From assembly GCA_009667805.1 (NCBI GenBank), contig CM019069.1, forward strand, positions 52,264,422 to 52,328,421: 64,000 nucleotides of DNA, in the 5' to 3' direction. The stretch is from Leptobrachium leishanense. Taxonomy: Eukaryota > Chordata > Amphibia > Anura > Megophryidae. The notes beneath the pieces are model-generated. The model searched no databases. It had not been told where the DNA came from and worked only from the letters and a program-made list of their open reading frames with translations. Each line of letters begins with the position of its first letter. Position 1 is the first letter of the stretch. This document shows positions 33,225 through 44,091 of this stretch, one piece after another. The position numbers were made by a program, and so were the translations under genes.

Positions 33225-33520
33225 TAACAGAAGAGCTTTCGAGAGTATACCTTTCTTCTTCAGGTCTGGAAGCTATACTGAGCAAACTCATAAAATTCAG
33301 CAATGAAGAGCCTAGCAGAAGGGGGGGGGGGTTGGGATGGGTATGATATGTCCTCTCTGTTTACCTTTGACCATACGATTCCAATATTGGTATTTACGAC
33401 ACCCATCCTACCCCTCATCTGCTCTTTATTTGTTCCATTCTATGATTTTGCTCAATATAGCTTCCAGACCTGAAGAAGAAGAGAGGTTACATTTAAAAGA
33501 CATCTTTCGATAGTGTAACG
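33225..33520. repeat. Inverted repeat with 50-bp arms
   Basis: The left arm (CTTTCGAGAGTATACC, then CTTCTTCAGGTCTGGAAGCT, about 33236-33272) is inverted at the right (AGCTTCCAGACCTGAAGAAG, then ...CTTTCGATAG, about 33459-33518). It is AT-rich between the arms with a G-run at 33321. It may be a fold-back element; no target duplication was found. Confidence 0.6.
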
Positions 33521-34688
33521 TTAGTCCGATAAAAAAGGTATCACTACATACTAGTATACTCTGGTGATTTTGGCAAATTGACTAACACGGCTTATCTAAG
33601 CTACATGCATATACACCGCACACAGCCATATATACACCTACAATATCTCCACATATAAAAAGGCAACACAGCCAAAAGCACAATGATTTCATAAGACGAA
33701 ATCAAAAATGGAAGAGATCGATGGACGCAATGGGCTAAACTGTGGGGACATATATATATCTCCCCCATAAGAACGTGTCTGCAGGACTTACAAGGACTGT
33801 TCTGATGACGTATAAACCTGTTAATCAGCATCTTTCAAAAACCACAGGGAAAAATGAAATGACAGCAAGCATCTCAGAGGACACCAATTAACTGATAGTA
33901 AACCTATGTCTAATTAAAGAGAAGGAGGACACGACATCTGAAACCGATCCTGTAGCATGGACACGGCTGCCTGGTAACCATCGTATCCAGTGTCGCTCTG
34001 GGAGAACAAATGACCACGACAACAGTAGATTCAATTGTTTAGCGAGTGAAAAATGGACGGCCAGCTGCAAAAAGCACATTTATTACAGGTCCCCCCCCCC
34101 AGCAATACCCAAACAACAGCTAGAAGAAAAAACATTTGAAAAAGTCAACCAAGCAGTCAGTACCACCTTGTAAGTGTCCAACATTACGGTCCATAGAGAT
34201 GACACGTTTTGGCTTTTTTTGGCAAAGCTTCATTTTAAGTAACGTCCTGTCAGGTGCGCTGTGTGCGAGCAGCGGCGCGAGTCCGGTTTGCGGTAAATTA
34301 CAGACAGGAGGTTAAACACGGTGAAGTTTAATTAACCTTCCTAGCGTTACGACTCGCACATATTTTATCCGTCAGATTCGGAACAGTTTCTTTGGCCCCT
34401 TAGCGGTATCAGAGCGTGGCTCGGGGTTAAATGCATTGCCATAAGCGGTAACCCTGAGCCACACCAGGAAGCAGAACGCTGCTATCGCTGGAGGAGACTG
34501 CGATCGCAAAGGTCAGCGAGGGAGCGCGGGGACAGGTATGTATGCAGTGTGACTCGGGGTTACCGCTTTCGGCATAGAAAGTTAACCCCCAAACCACACT
34601 CGGGAAAACCGGCAGGGAGGTTAAACATAACACCGGGGGAAATACAGAAACAGAACTGAATGCAAGGAGGAGACAGGAAAGGAACTGA
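33521..34688. other. Intron 1 sequence, nothing recognised
   Basis: Contains a short C-run near 34090. From about 34340 to 34620 the sequence is moderately GC-rich and single-copy-looking. No gene is supported. Confidence 0.45.
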
Positions 34689-35108
34689 CCACAGGAGGGG
34701 GGGGGGGAGCCCGAGACAGGAAAGGAGCTGACCACAGGGGGGGGGGGAGCCCGAGACAGGAAAGGAGCTGACCACAGGGGGGGGGGGGTGAGACAGGAAA
34801 GGAGCTGACCACAGGGGGGGGGGCCCGAGACAGGAAAGGAGCTGACCACAGGGGGGGGCCCCGAGACAGGAAAGGAGCTGACCACGGGGGGGGGGCCCGA
34901 GACAGGAAAGGAGCTGACCACAGGGGGGGGGGCCCGAGACAGGAAAGGAGCTGACCACAGGGGGGGGGGCCCGAGACAGGAAAGGAGCTGACCACAGGGG
35001 GGGGGGGAGCGAGACAGGAAAGGAGCTGACCACAGGGGGGGGGGGCCGAGACAGGAAAGGAGCTGACCACGGGGGGGGGGGGGGAGCCCGAGACAGGAAA
35101 GGAGCTGA
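34678..35108. repeat. Minisatellite, about 37-bp unit, 11-12 copies
   Basis: Unit: GAGACAGGAAAGGAGCTGAC, then CACAGGGGGGGGG(CCC). The copies differ mainly in the length of the G-run (7 to 13) and in the link (CCC, AGCCC or none). Long C-rich open frames on the minus strand are a by-product. The G-runs suggest slippage and G-quadruplex potential on the plus strand. Confidence 0.92.
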
Positions 35109-35799
35109 CTAGGACAGAACAGATAAAATCGTGGCTAGAAGGAAATTGGATGAACTAAATATAGGTTAGACACAGAGGGGCATCACATGAAAAAGGAACT
35201 AGACACAGAGGGTACTTACAGAAAGACAGAACATAAACCAAGGCGGGGTACAGGGCTCAGGGGCAGATGCACAAATAGCAGAGGGTCTATGGTTGGTGTG
35301 GTAGCAAAAGGTTCTCGGTTCAGGAATCAGTGGGGGTTCATAGGAATAATGATGAAAGCCTTTGGAGGAAACTAAAGTCTGGTAAGCAAAGCTGGAGCAC
35401 AGGAACAGGCAGAGGTTCACACAGAATAAGGGACTTCAATGCTGAAGTGCTGGGAAAGGGGCGTAGCGTCCATATGAAGGACTAATCAGGTGGGGATTGA
35501 TGAAACCTGAGGGCTCCACGATCCTCTGGAAACCCCGGGCTGGAGGATAGGGAACTGGATGAGGTACAGTGCTGGGTGGAAAACTATCTAGAACATGACA
35601 GGGAAGGGGCTTATGGAGTATTTGGATCTCCTATGGCGCCGGCGGCGAGGGCCGTGACAGCTCCTCACCCAAATCATTCCGCACGTCTGAGCAGAAGAGG
35701 TGCATATCAAACTTTCATAACACAAATTTAGTTTTTTGTGTATTGCTTAACCGCATTTCCTATGAATGTTTAGCGATCTCGAAAAAGCCAAAAACACCT

Positions 35800-35831
<32 letters not shown>

Positions 35832-35930
35832 ATAGCGGCTACAGCAAGCACCACTGTATCAAAGGTTCACCAGATGTCAACAGTAAATAAAAAGATGTTA
35901 TGCCAACTATAGTGAGCTTTGCCTTTCCAC
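35109..35930. other. Intron 1 sequence, nothing recognised
   Basis: A purine-rich stretch follows the minisatellite, and a poly-A run lies at about 35801-35825. No gene or family is recognised. Confidence 0.45.
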
Positions 35931-35933
35931 TAA

Positions 35934-36264
35934 GGCTGGTGTCAGACAAGCTGCACTAGGTGCGCCTGTACTGACGTGCCTTCCGACGTCCGTCGCATCA
36001 TTGTGACGGGAGCCGGCCACATGCTATTGAGAGCGCGCACAAATTGCGCAGCGACAGCGGCCGTGCAGCAAGCCTCCCCGTGGAAGCGCTAGGACGCGCG
36101 TTGACAGGGCTGCAAAGCGCAATCCTCCATGGGAGGATCAAGCCTTGCAGCGCTGAGCACACTAACTGCCTTCAGCGAGGTGGCCAGACGGGCGTCGAGG
36201 GGAAGGAACGTCCACTCTCACGAATGTTACTTCCGCTCTTACTACCGGTCGTCTGACCCCGGCC
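35934..36264. mobile_element. CpG-rich MITE with palindromic core, TAA duplication
   Basis: Starts GGCTGGTGTCAGACAAGCTG after TAA (35931-35933) and ends GTCGTCTGACCCCGGCC before TAA (36265-36267). The core GCAAAGCGCAATCCTCCATG / GGAGGATCAAGCCTTGCAGC folds into a hairpin and matches the elements at 22577 and 42111. The ends match the GGCTAGGGTCAG group, which links the two families. Confidence 0.8.
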
Positions 36265-36539
36265 TAAAGCAAAACTCAACAGCAACAGGAAAAGCCTCTG
36301 CAAACAATGAACACCAGTACCACCGCTATGCTTACATAAAACGTGCAAAATATGGCCAATCTCCATTCAGCGTTCTTTCTACCGTTGTATATACTCCAGG
36401 GATTCTAAAGTGGAATGTTCCCCAGAATCTGAGAAAGAATGGTGAACACAAGGCTGGACGGGCCGTGACAGAAACATCCGTGTAGAGAAAGCACTCTGAA
36501 ATTAAATATAAGTATTACTTTTATTCTAAGGCTAGGGTC

Positions 36540-36962
36540 AGACGAAAGCATTTTTCCCCGCGAACGTGAAAAAGTGCGTCCAAACGCATTGACGTATTTT
36601 TTCACGGAATGCGCAAAAACGGTCAGACGATGCCCATTTTCAGGCGTGATTCTGTACGGATCGTCAATAAAACTCTTTTTGCGTCTGGACGTTATGTTGG
36701 CTGGACATTAGCAGTGTCTGACATCTCCTAATCACACACACACACACGCCGCTAGCGGACGCAGCTGCGCACTCAGTATGTCAGTACTAGCGGTACAGCG
36801 TTCTCAAAAAAATGCGTTCAAATTCCACTTGCGTTGCACGGCCGGACTTTTGTGCGGCCCTACATCATATATTGGCCGTCATTGCCCGTCATCTGCTGCT
36901 AGTGCGGCCGTAATTATGTGCGCCAGAACGCACGTTAAAAGTGCGCTGGTCTGACCCCAGCC
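36540..36962. mobile_element. PIF/Harbinger-like MITE in palindrome left arm
   Basis: Starts GGCTAGGGTCAGACGAAAGC after TAA (36537-36539) and ends CTGGTCTGACCCCAGCC before TAA (36963-36965). 423 bp. Very similar to the next copy at 37318, sharing the CCCCGCG variant near the start. Confidence 0.85.
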
Positions 36963-37317
36963 TAAGTTGTTATGAATTCTTATTCCTCCTTTTCGGTGTT
37001 GGATTCTTCTGGTTGAATACTGGATAGTTGCATGAATTCCTGGATAGCGAGGAGATATTCCTAGTGCATACGATACTCGGAGCAGGAAAAATATTTTATT
37101 TTTTTATAAATAAGCAGCAGAGCAGGTTTCTAGTAATATAAACAAATTTATTTCAATAAAAAACAAGCCATATGGCAAGGCAATAAAAATGCATAAAAAA
37201 TAGTGAACAATCTTAGGTAAGGATCACTAAGAACGCGTTTTCGCCTACCGGCTTCCTCAGTAAGTGTCCTTAACAATAGGGTAGTCTCTGACTTTTTTCT
37301 ATTGTTAAGGACACTAA

Positions 37318-37737
37318 GGCTAGGGTCAGACGAAAGCATTTTTCCCCGCGGAAAGTGAAAAAGTGCGTCCGAACGCATTAACGTATTTTTTCACGGAATG
37401 CGCAAAAACGGTCAGACGGCGCGCATTTTCGGGCGTGATTTTGTACGGATCGTCAATAAAACTCTTTTTGCGTCTGGACGTTATGTAGGCTGGACATTAG
37501 CAGCGTCTGACATCTCCTAATCACGCAAACACGCCGGTATGCCGCAGCTGCGCACTCAGTACTAGCGGTTCAGCATTCTCAGAAAAATGCGTTCAAATTC
37601 CACTTGCGTTGCACGGCCGGACTTTTGTGCGGCCGTACATCGTATATTGTCCGTCATTGCCCGTCATCTGCTGCTAGTGCGGCCGTAATTATGTGCGCCA
37701 GAACGCACGTTAAAAGTGCGCTGGTCTGACCCCAGCC
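37318..37737. mobile_element. PIF/Harbinger-like MITE beside palindrome loop
   Basis: Starts GGCTAGGGTCAGACGAAAGC after TAA (37315-37317) and ends GGTCTGACCCCAGCC before TTA (37738-37740). The uninterrupted arm (CCTCAGTAAGTGTCC at 37255) predicts the target GGACACTTACTGAGG, so the original triplet was TTA and the left one has mutated. Confidence 0.85.
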
Positions 37738-38078
37738 TTACTGAGGAAGCCGGTAGGCGAAAACACGTTCTTAGTGATCCTTACCTAAGATTGTTCACTA
37801 TTTTTTATGCTTTTATGCATTTTTATTGCCTTGCCATATGGCTTGTTTTTTATTGAAATAAATTCGTTTATATTACTAGATATATATATATCTATCAGAA
37901 CAGGTTTCTATCTATTTTTTCCTGCTCCGAGTATCGTATGCACTAGGAATATCTCCTCGCTATCCAGGAATTCATGCAACCAGAAGAATCCAACACCGAA
38001 AAGGAGGAATAAGAATTCATAACAACTTGAAATCTAAGTATTACTTTTATTCTATTTCAGAGTGCTTTCTCTACACAT

Positions 38079-38463
38079 TTATACTTCTTTCGCAAAATTG
38101 CTGCTATACAAAATACATTTGGAATAATATACTAAGTTACTGCTTAGGTGCGCCTGGAATACTTTTTGCTTTTCTTGTTCTGTCGTGTCCTTGGAGGCGT
38201 GTGGACACTTTGTATTCTACCACGGCGGCACCCCTTTCTAACGTTTAATTAATATATACTTAAAGCACATAGAAACGCTGCCTCCACATTCACACTATTT
38301 AAATTACAGAAACATCCGTGGCAGAAAAAAAACAAACAAAACAAAACCCCTATGCTCTGTAACGATGGTGGCAAGAATTGTGAAAATGGGGGGGGGGTAA
38401 GAAAGCGCAAGAGCAAAAGAGAGCGAGAGAAAACCGCAGAAGTATTTGCAAAGCTTTAGATCA
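38079..38463. other. Right part of the snap-back insertion and its flank
   Basis: 38079-38305 has no counterpart in the left arm. After the 15-bp repeat the sequence is A-rich, with a G-run at 38390. Nothing else is recognised. Confidence 0.45.
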
Positions 38464-38581
38464 AGGGTCGGCAACCTTGGCCCTCCAGATGATTTGGAAC
38501 TACATCTCCCATGATGCCCAGGTTGGCTGAGCTTTGTAGGAAATGTAGTTCTAAAACATCTGGAAAGCCAAGGTTGCCGAC
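38464..38581. mobile_element. hAT-type MITE, GGTCGGCAACC family
   Basis: Near-perfect inverted ends AGGGTCGGCAACCTTGGCC and CCAAGGTTGCCGACC around ACTACATCTCCCATGATGCC. The whole element folds back on itself. Flanking TAGAT occurs on both sides, perhaps part of a duplication. Confidence 0.75.
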
Positions 38582-38872
38582 CTAGATTATGCAATCAACC
38601 AGGCCAGAAGAGGGATCACTGCACAAGAAGTGTAAGAACGGAAAGAGTTTGTTGGGACAGAAGAAGAGGCACGAGTAGTTTAAATTCATTTAACTGAAGA
38701 AAAAAAGTAAGTCTACAAATCCTGTGATTACTGGGAGAGACTGAACGTGATGGATTTAAAGGGACTCCCCACCCTGCTGTTATTTGACAAATACTTCATG
38801 TGAATTCCCCTGGAAGCACAGGGTCCGTCTCTGCATCACATGTGGCAACGAGGACTTGTTTGTTTGTTTATT

Positions 38873-38960
38873 TATAAAGTATTTTACCAGGAAGGATACA
38901 TTGAGATTTCTCTCGTTTTCAAGTATGTCCTGGGTTCAAGAACATTGAATTGTTCTTGAT
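38873..38960 (-). repeat. LINE 3' tail fragment (GGTAAAATAC family)
   Basis: The minus strand matches the 3' end of the LINE at 21300-21832 (CCCAGGACATACTTGAAAAC ... CTTCCTGGTAAAATACTTTA). Only the tail is present. Confidence 0.7.
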
Positions 38961-39265
38961 CATCCAAAATATTCTACATAAGGCGTACTAATCAGTCCCT
39001 GGTACAGAAAGTTAAGAGTTTGATTTTTAAGACGCAAGACAGGATCCAAAAAAAAAGATATATTCATCTGTGGGATTCCAAAACAATATAACAAATGATG
39101 TTATTCTATTTATTTCACTCCCTTTTCTTAATCAGATTTCAGAAACAAATCCCCGCCTTAGGTTTGTTGTAAAATATTGTGTCTACACGACCAAAAACAA
39201 CACGGAATAAATTCAAAGTATCAGCTTTCTTGTATCCACCTGACCTTGATGTTCTGAATGTTTAA

Positions 39266-39689
39266 GGCTGGGGTCAGACGAACGCAGTGCGAACGCGCGT
39301 GCGCCCGTACTTTATCTGGGCCGTAGTAGCAGCAAATGATGGGCAATGGCAGGCAATATACGAAGTACGGCCGCACGAAAGTGCGGCTGCGCAACGCAAG
39401 CGGCAAACAAACGCATTTTTTCTAGAACGTGATACCGCTAGTGTTGACGTACAGAGTGCGCTGCGTCCGCTAGCGGCGTGTGTGCGTGATTAGGAGATGT
39501 CAGACGCTGCTAATGTCCGGCCAACATAACGTCCAGACACAAGTGTTTTATTGACGATCCGTACAAAATCACGGGCGTAAATGCGCATCGTATGACCGCT
39601 ATCGCGTATTCCGTGAAAAAAATACGTCCATTCGTTCGAACGCAGTTTTTCACGGACGACGCGAAAAATACGTTCGTCTGACCCTAGCC
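39266..39689. mobile_element. PIF/Harbinger-like MITE
   Basis: Starts GGCTGGGGTCAGACGAACGC after TAA (39263-39265) and ends GTTCGTCTGACCCTAGCC before TAA (39690-39692). 424 bp, CpG-rich. Inverse orientation relative to the copy at 13839. Confidence 0.87.
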
Positions 39690-39692
39690 TAA

Positions 39693-40050
39693 AACCATCA
39701 TAAAAGGAGATCTGGTAAAGCAATGAAAACGGGCATCCTAAAAGGAACGAAATCTGAAACTGCTGGGCAATAAATAAATAAAATCACTTATTTAAAATAA
39801 AAAAGGAAGAGAAGGCAGCGAAACTAAAACGTAGGTAAAACTAGAATGTTTGGGACAATCCGACTCATATCACGCAGCTCTTACTGTAAAGGAAAAAGAG
39901 GAACCATATGATATTTACTACAAATCTCAGAGATTTAAAGGTCAAATGGGGGATATGGAAAGTTAAAATAACGCTAATCTGGATTGTATTCTTGCGTAGG
40001 TTGACTAGGCCTGGGTCTATGACTTTAATTTATTCCTAACATCCCTTCTT
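39693..40050. other. Intron 1 sequence, nothing recognised
   Basis: AT-rich single-copy-looking sequence between two MITEs. Confidence 0.45.
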
Positions 40051-40053
40051 TTA

Positions 40054-40372
40054 GGCTGAGTTCACACCTGCACGTTTTTTTGACACGCATAATAGGCTTG
40101 TTTTTTGACGCACGTATCGCGGAAACATAAAAAACGTGTGAACGCACAATGTAGCGCGTTCACGGTCATAGACTGCAGCGTGAACGCGCAGCAATACGCC
40201 CCAAAGAAGCTCCCGTACTTCTTTGGGCATAGGACATTTTTACAGCGCGTTCCTGCTTGCTGTAAAATGCTCAGATGTGAACGGGCCCCATAGGAAATCA
40301 TGGGATTTCTGTGCTTGGGCGTTTTACAGCGGGCAGGAACACGCTGTAAAACGCCCAGGTGTGAACAGGGCC
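40054..40372. mobile_element. MITE, GGCTGAGTTCACACC family, TTA duplication
   Basis: 319 bp from GGCTGAGTTCACACCTGCACG to CCCAGGTGTGAACAGGGCC, with TTA at both sides (40051-40053 and 40373-40375). It contains several GCGTTCACG / TTTACAGCGCGTTCCTGC inverted pieces. Target length and GGC..GCC ends suit the same superfamily as the GGCTAGGGTCAG elements, though the sequence differs. Confidence 0.8.
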
Positions 40373-40375
40373 TTA

Positions 40376-41828
40376 GAGGTTCAATATATTCAGGATGTGC
40401 AGGTGTATAACAGAGCTGCAGAGCAATTCAACTCCTAGCAAGGAGTCTCTAAACTAGAATTTTTTTGTTAGTACAAAAGCAACAAAGATACTTTATTGCT
40501 TTTGTACTGACTTAATTTCATGTTTATGTACCTGGTTTTACCGATTATTGGGTGGGAAGGGCAGCAGAATTTTGAGTACCTGTCAAAGCGCCCCTAGATA
40601 AACCCCTGATGTCATTATTAAAAACAGAAAGAACAGGGGATATTTACAATTTTATACCTCATTGTGGTAACTGATAGAAACGGTTTGGTAAATGTGAGAT
40701 CCGACACAACTGCGGTTTTATTTACTGCCTCCAGATGAAGGAACATCACTACCTTCACGCTGGCTGTGGATCTAATAACATGAGTGTAAATTCTGTGGCA
40801 AAATGAAAAGCCAGAAAGATTTTTAACCAGGCAAACCTGTACACAAAAATAAAAGCAGCCCTGTAATTTGCTTCAGATCACAGTTCAGTAAATAAACCCC
40901 CAAATGTAATTACAAATGAAAAACACCATCCAACCAGGCCTGGTAACACACGCTCCATCCAAAATAAAGTATATGAATGAACGAGAAGTCGTATTTTACC
41001 CAATTCCAGGTTAATTTGTATTTTTTTGTGAATTGGGTATACAGTAAGTTATGCATTTAATTTATTTTTTTTAGAACTAAATGATCTTATTTTCTGGTTG
41101 AGCTTATGATGACAAAATTGTTTTACAAAATTTAATCAATATTAAGACAATTTTATTACCCATGGTGAAGGTGAGAGAATTGGTGCAAGCACCATTAGAA
41201 TAAAGATAAAAATAATAAAAAAATAAAATAAAAAAAAAGGGACACAGCAACGTCGTACCAAGCAGAGTAAATTCTGACAGAGGATACATAGATGTAGAAT
41301 AAGTGCAGAGGAGACTTATTTCACCCACAGCATTCATGCTCACTGCTGGGCGCCACCATTGCCCATCTCCCATAGGCTGGTTTTTCTCCTCTCCACCAGC
41401 AGGTAAATGTCGGTGATTCTGATTGGCCATCAGATCACTAAGGCAACAACATCACCAAGTGGGAGGCGTTTATACATGAGTATGACGACAGGCGCGTTTC
41501 AAAACATTGAAACTAGATTAAACACAAAATTCATTTATAAAGAAAGTCTGAACTGCAGAGACCTATAAAAACAATAAGCATAGTTGGATATCATAAAAAA
41601 AATAAAAAAATAAAAAGGTTATTCTCGTCAAAAAAATACCATTGTTAAAACTCTGCAAACTCTTATCATGCCAGTAGTGGGACGAAGCCAATTCATGTTC
41701 GGATTGGCCGCGAGCCAATCCAACACAAGGATTTCCAACGTTTAGATACCATTAGGCGAGAGGGTTATAACACATGTTTCCATGGGCCATCTGGGCAAAA
41801 GTGAAATGCTCTAATGGTATGAAGTGTG
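40376..41828. other. Intron 1 sequence, nothing recognised
   Basis: 1.4 kb, AT-rich, with a short inverted pair near 40470-40510 (TTTTGTTAGTACAAAAGC / GCTTTTGTACTGACTTAA). No gene supported. Confidence 0.45.
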
Positions 41829-41951
41829 GGTCAGCAGCCTCGGCCCTCCCGATGTTTTGGAGATATTCCTCCCATGATGCTCAGCTATATTAGATTGGCT
41901 GAGCCACAAAGAAATGTAGCTCCAAAACATCTGGAGGGCCGAGGCTGCGGA
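41829..41951. mobile_element. hAT-type MITE, GGTCAGCAGCC copy
   Basis: Inverted ends GGGTCAGCAGCCTCGGCCCTCC and GGAGGGCCGAGGCTGCGG around the CCCATGATGCTCAGC segment shared with copies at 24112, 38464, 47851 and 51914. Confidence 0.7.
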
Positions 41952-42110
41952 TACCGGATACAGGGCACGTCATTTACATACGGGAAAGAAACGTCACGAG
42001 TATTAGCGGTTTGAAACGTCTAGCCAAATACACAAGCCGAGAGAACAGTCTCATTGGATTTATCCTTCTACTCCACTGGTTCCCAACCGCGGTTCTTTAG
42101 GCATTTTTTT

Positions 42111-42370
42111 CTGCGCTAGCACGCGTTAAAACGTACTTACCGGCATCCGTTGCAGCATTGTGATGCTGTGGACGGGGCTGGTCACTTGCTTGCACGCACA
42201 CTTGAATGCATGCTACGCGCGCACTCATCTAGAGATCCTCACTGTCGATGCGCGTTGACGGGGCTGCAAAGCGCAATCCTCCATAGGAGGATCGCACTTT
42301 GCAGCGCTGAAGGGGGGCAGGCAGGCTTTGAGTGGACGCCAGAAGTGCGTTTTAACACGCACTAGTGCAC
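42111..42370. mobile_element. CpG-rich MITE with palindromic AAAGCGCAATCCT core
   Basis: Ends CTGCGCTAGCACGCGTTAAAA and TTTTAACACGCACTAGTGCAC are inverted. The core GCAAAGCGCAATCCTCCATA with GGAGGATCGCACTTTGCAGC is an almost perfect hairpin, shared with 22577 and 35934. Confidence 0.7.
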
Positions 42371-42494
42371 ATAAAAAAACAGGCCAGGTTTTCCAGATAT
42401 CTGAAGCACAGCACAGGTGATATGATTTGCTGCTCAGTGATTGCAGGATTCTGTCTGTATTTCCCCAAGGTGATCCTTAAAACCTGGTCTCTTA

Positions 42495-42930
42495 GGCCCA
42501 TGTCAGACGAACGCAGTGATCACGTCCGTGTTGCCGCACAGTTTAACGTCCGTCGTAGCAGAGAATCCTGATCAATAGAGACTCACACAAAGTACGTGTG
42601 CATCAAACTGCGCACGCACAACGCACGTGGCAAAAGGACGCAAGTTAGCAAAAACATAAAACCGCTAACACGGACACGCAGAGTGCGCCACGTCCATGTA
42701 TTTTTCTGTGTGCCTGATGAGACGTCAGACGCAGCGCATTTGCGACGTCCAGCACCTTGACGCACAAAATGCCTTTTCATATTCATTTTGATTCCCATAT
42801 TTCCCTTTTTTTCTACGTCCGTCATAAAAAAAAAAAAAACGACCGTGTGGTGTCTACAGAATCTTCCGTCAGAACGTCCGTCATGCACGCACGCAGAGTG
42901 CGCTCAGACTGCGTTCGTCTGACGCTAGCC
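42495..42930. mobile_element. PIF/Harbinger-like MITE, second subfamily
   Basis: Starts GGCCCATGTCAGACGAACGC after TTA (42492-42494) and ends GTTCGTCTGACGCTAGCC before TTA (42931-42933). The interior, with a poly-A (T on the other strand) tract and GCATTTTGTGCGTC-like parts, resembles the inner element at 14205 more than the main family. Confidence 0.85.
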
Positions 42931-42973
42931 TTAGGGGGACTTGAGGACCCGGGTTGGGAAGCCCTCCTCTACT

Positions 42974-43680
42974 CCACCTGCCCAGCAATCTGTCCACATC
43001 CCAGAAGAATTACAAGCAATAGCTGACTTTTAATACAATGTCAGCATTTGAGATTTATAAAAAGACGCCACACTTCTATCCTGAATATTTGCTGTTCACA
43101 TTATCAATGGGCAAACAGGGTTTCGATCCTCCGGCCGCTACAGGACTCCGACTCCCAGGCTAAGGATAGTAGGAATTGTAACAGCAACATGTCCATGCCT
43201 GCTCTTTGCTACAATACCTTTTTACAAGCAATGATGAAATGCAGGCCAGTATCACAATCACGGGTAATTAATGGCTGCAAAATACAGATTAAGTAGGACA
43301 AGAAAAAAAAAAAAAAAGAAAGCCTTTACTTGGAAGAGGGAGTGCAAAGGGTGCGCGGGCGGGCGGGCGCGCTGGTTGCGCAAGACCCAGCACATCCAAC
43401 ACTCCCTGCTGTGTACAGAGACGTCCAGGCTCACACGCACAGGAATAGGAGCCGTCGAGGGCAATCTCGACATCCAACACACAACGAAGCTTCCCAATTG
43501 ACACAAACCCATCCACGTTTTTCAGGCTGAGAGAAAACCTATTCTTGGTTCTTACACAAAAGGTGACAATTCCTTCTTATATAGACGTTTTTCCATTTAT
43601 CCAAACCTAACTTTACGTTGTAACTTCCACCGCACGCGCGAGAAAGTGCGCACAGGAATAACGTAAAGATCAAGAATATT
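42974..43680. other. Intron 1 sequence, nothing recognised
   Basis: Contains an A-run (43302-43317) and a GCGGGCGGGCGGGCGC stretch (about 43352-43370). No gene is supported. Confidence 0.45.
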
Positions 43681-44091
43681 AGGGATGTCCCGATCCAACC
43701 ACTAGGACTGGGATCCGGACCCGATCTAAGCATTCTTTGAGCATCGGCTTTTTCAAGCCAAGCTGATCCCAGGGTCTGAGACATATTGAGCAGCGAAGCT
43801 CCCGGCTGGAGTCCCGCAGCCTCGGCATTCCCTGCCTGCTAGCGAGTCATGGAAGGGGCAGGGAAGGGGCAGGGAAGATGCTGCAAGCCTCCCAACTGGT
43901 GTCTAGGTGCCTCTGCATTCACTCCCTGCCTGCACCATGACCCACGAGCAGGCAGGGAAGATGCCACATGTGAATGCCAAGGCCCGGGGATTCCCTTTGG
44001 CAAAGGAGCCGCAGTCCGGCCTGGGTCACATCATAAAGGACCGGGAATCAGATCGGAACGGCAGCATGAAGATTGCGATTGTGACATCCCT
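43681..44091. mobile_element. hAT-type MITE, AGGGATGTCCCGATC ends
   Basis: Begins AGGGATGTCCCGATCCAACC and ends GATTGCGATTGTGACATCCCT, inverted. The interior carries CCGGGAATCAGATCGGAAC, the inverse of the CGATCCAACC...GGATCCGGACC region. A short tandem of AGGGAAGGGGC near 43856 lies inside. No clear target duplication. Confidence 0.6.

Larger units (their letters stand above)
36468..38320. repeat. Large snap-back (fold-back) insertion with two nested MITEs
   Basis: The left arm (36484-36539 plus 36963-37300) is inverted in the right arm (37301-37317 plus 37741-38078), with a loop of about 20 bp near 37281-37300. Matching landmarks are TTGGATTCTTCTGGTTG (37000) with CAGAAGAATCCAACACCG (37982), CGCCTACCGGCTTCCTCAG (37242) with TGAGGAAGCCGGTAGGCG (37741), and TAGAGAAAGCACTCTGAAAT (36483) with CAGAGTGCTTTCTCTA (38058). 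A 15-bp direct repeat, ACAGAAACATCCGTG, lies at 36468-36482 and 38306-38320 and may be its target duplication. Two Harbinger-like MITEs sit in the left arm and beside the loop. Confidence 0.75.
42067..42973. mobile_element. hAT-type MITE containing two nested MITEs
   Basis: The left end (CACTGGTTCCCAACCGCGGTTC, 42074 on) and right part (GGACTTGAGGACCCGGGTTGGGAAG, to about 42959) match the hAT MITE at 3853. TCTACTCCAC occurs on both sides (about 42067 and 42967), consistent with the 8-bp duplication. Elements at 42111-42370 and 42495-42930 are inserted in it. Confidence 0.7.

Noticed and set aside
34427..35070. Three overlapping minus-strand frames of about 150 codons (repeats of 'VVSSFPVSGPPP' type)
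   Set aside because: Composition artefact of the 37-bp minisatellite; all frames are open and repeat-encoded.
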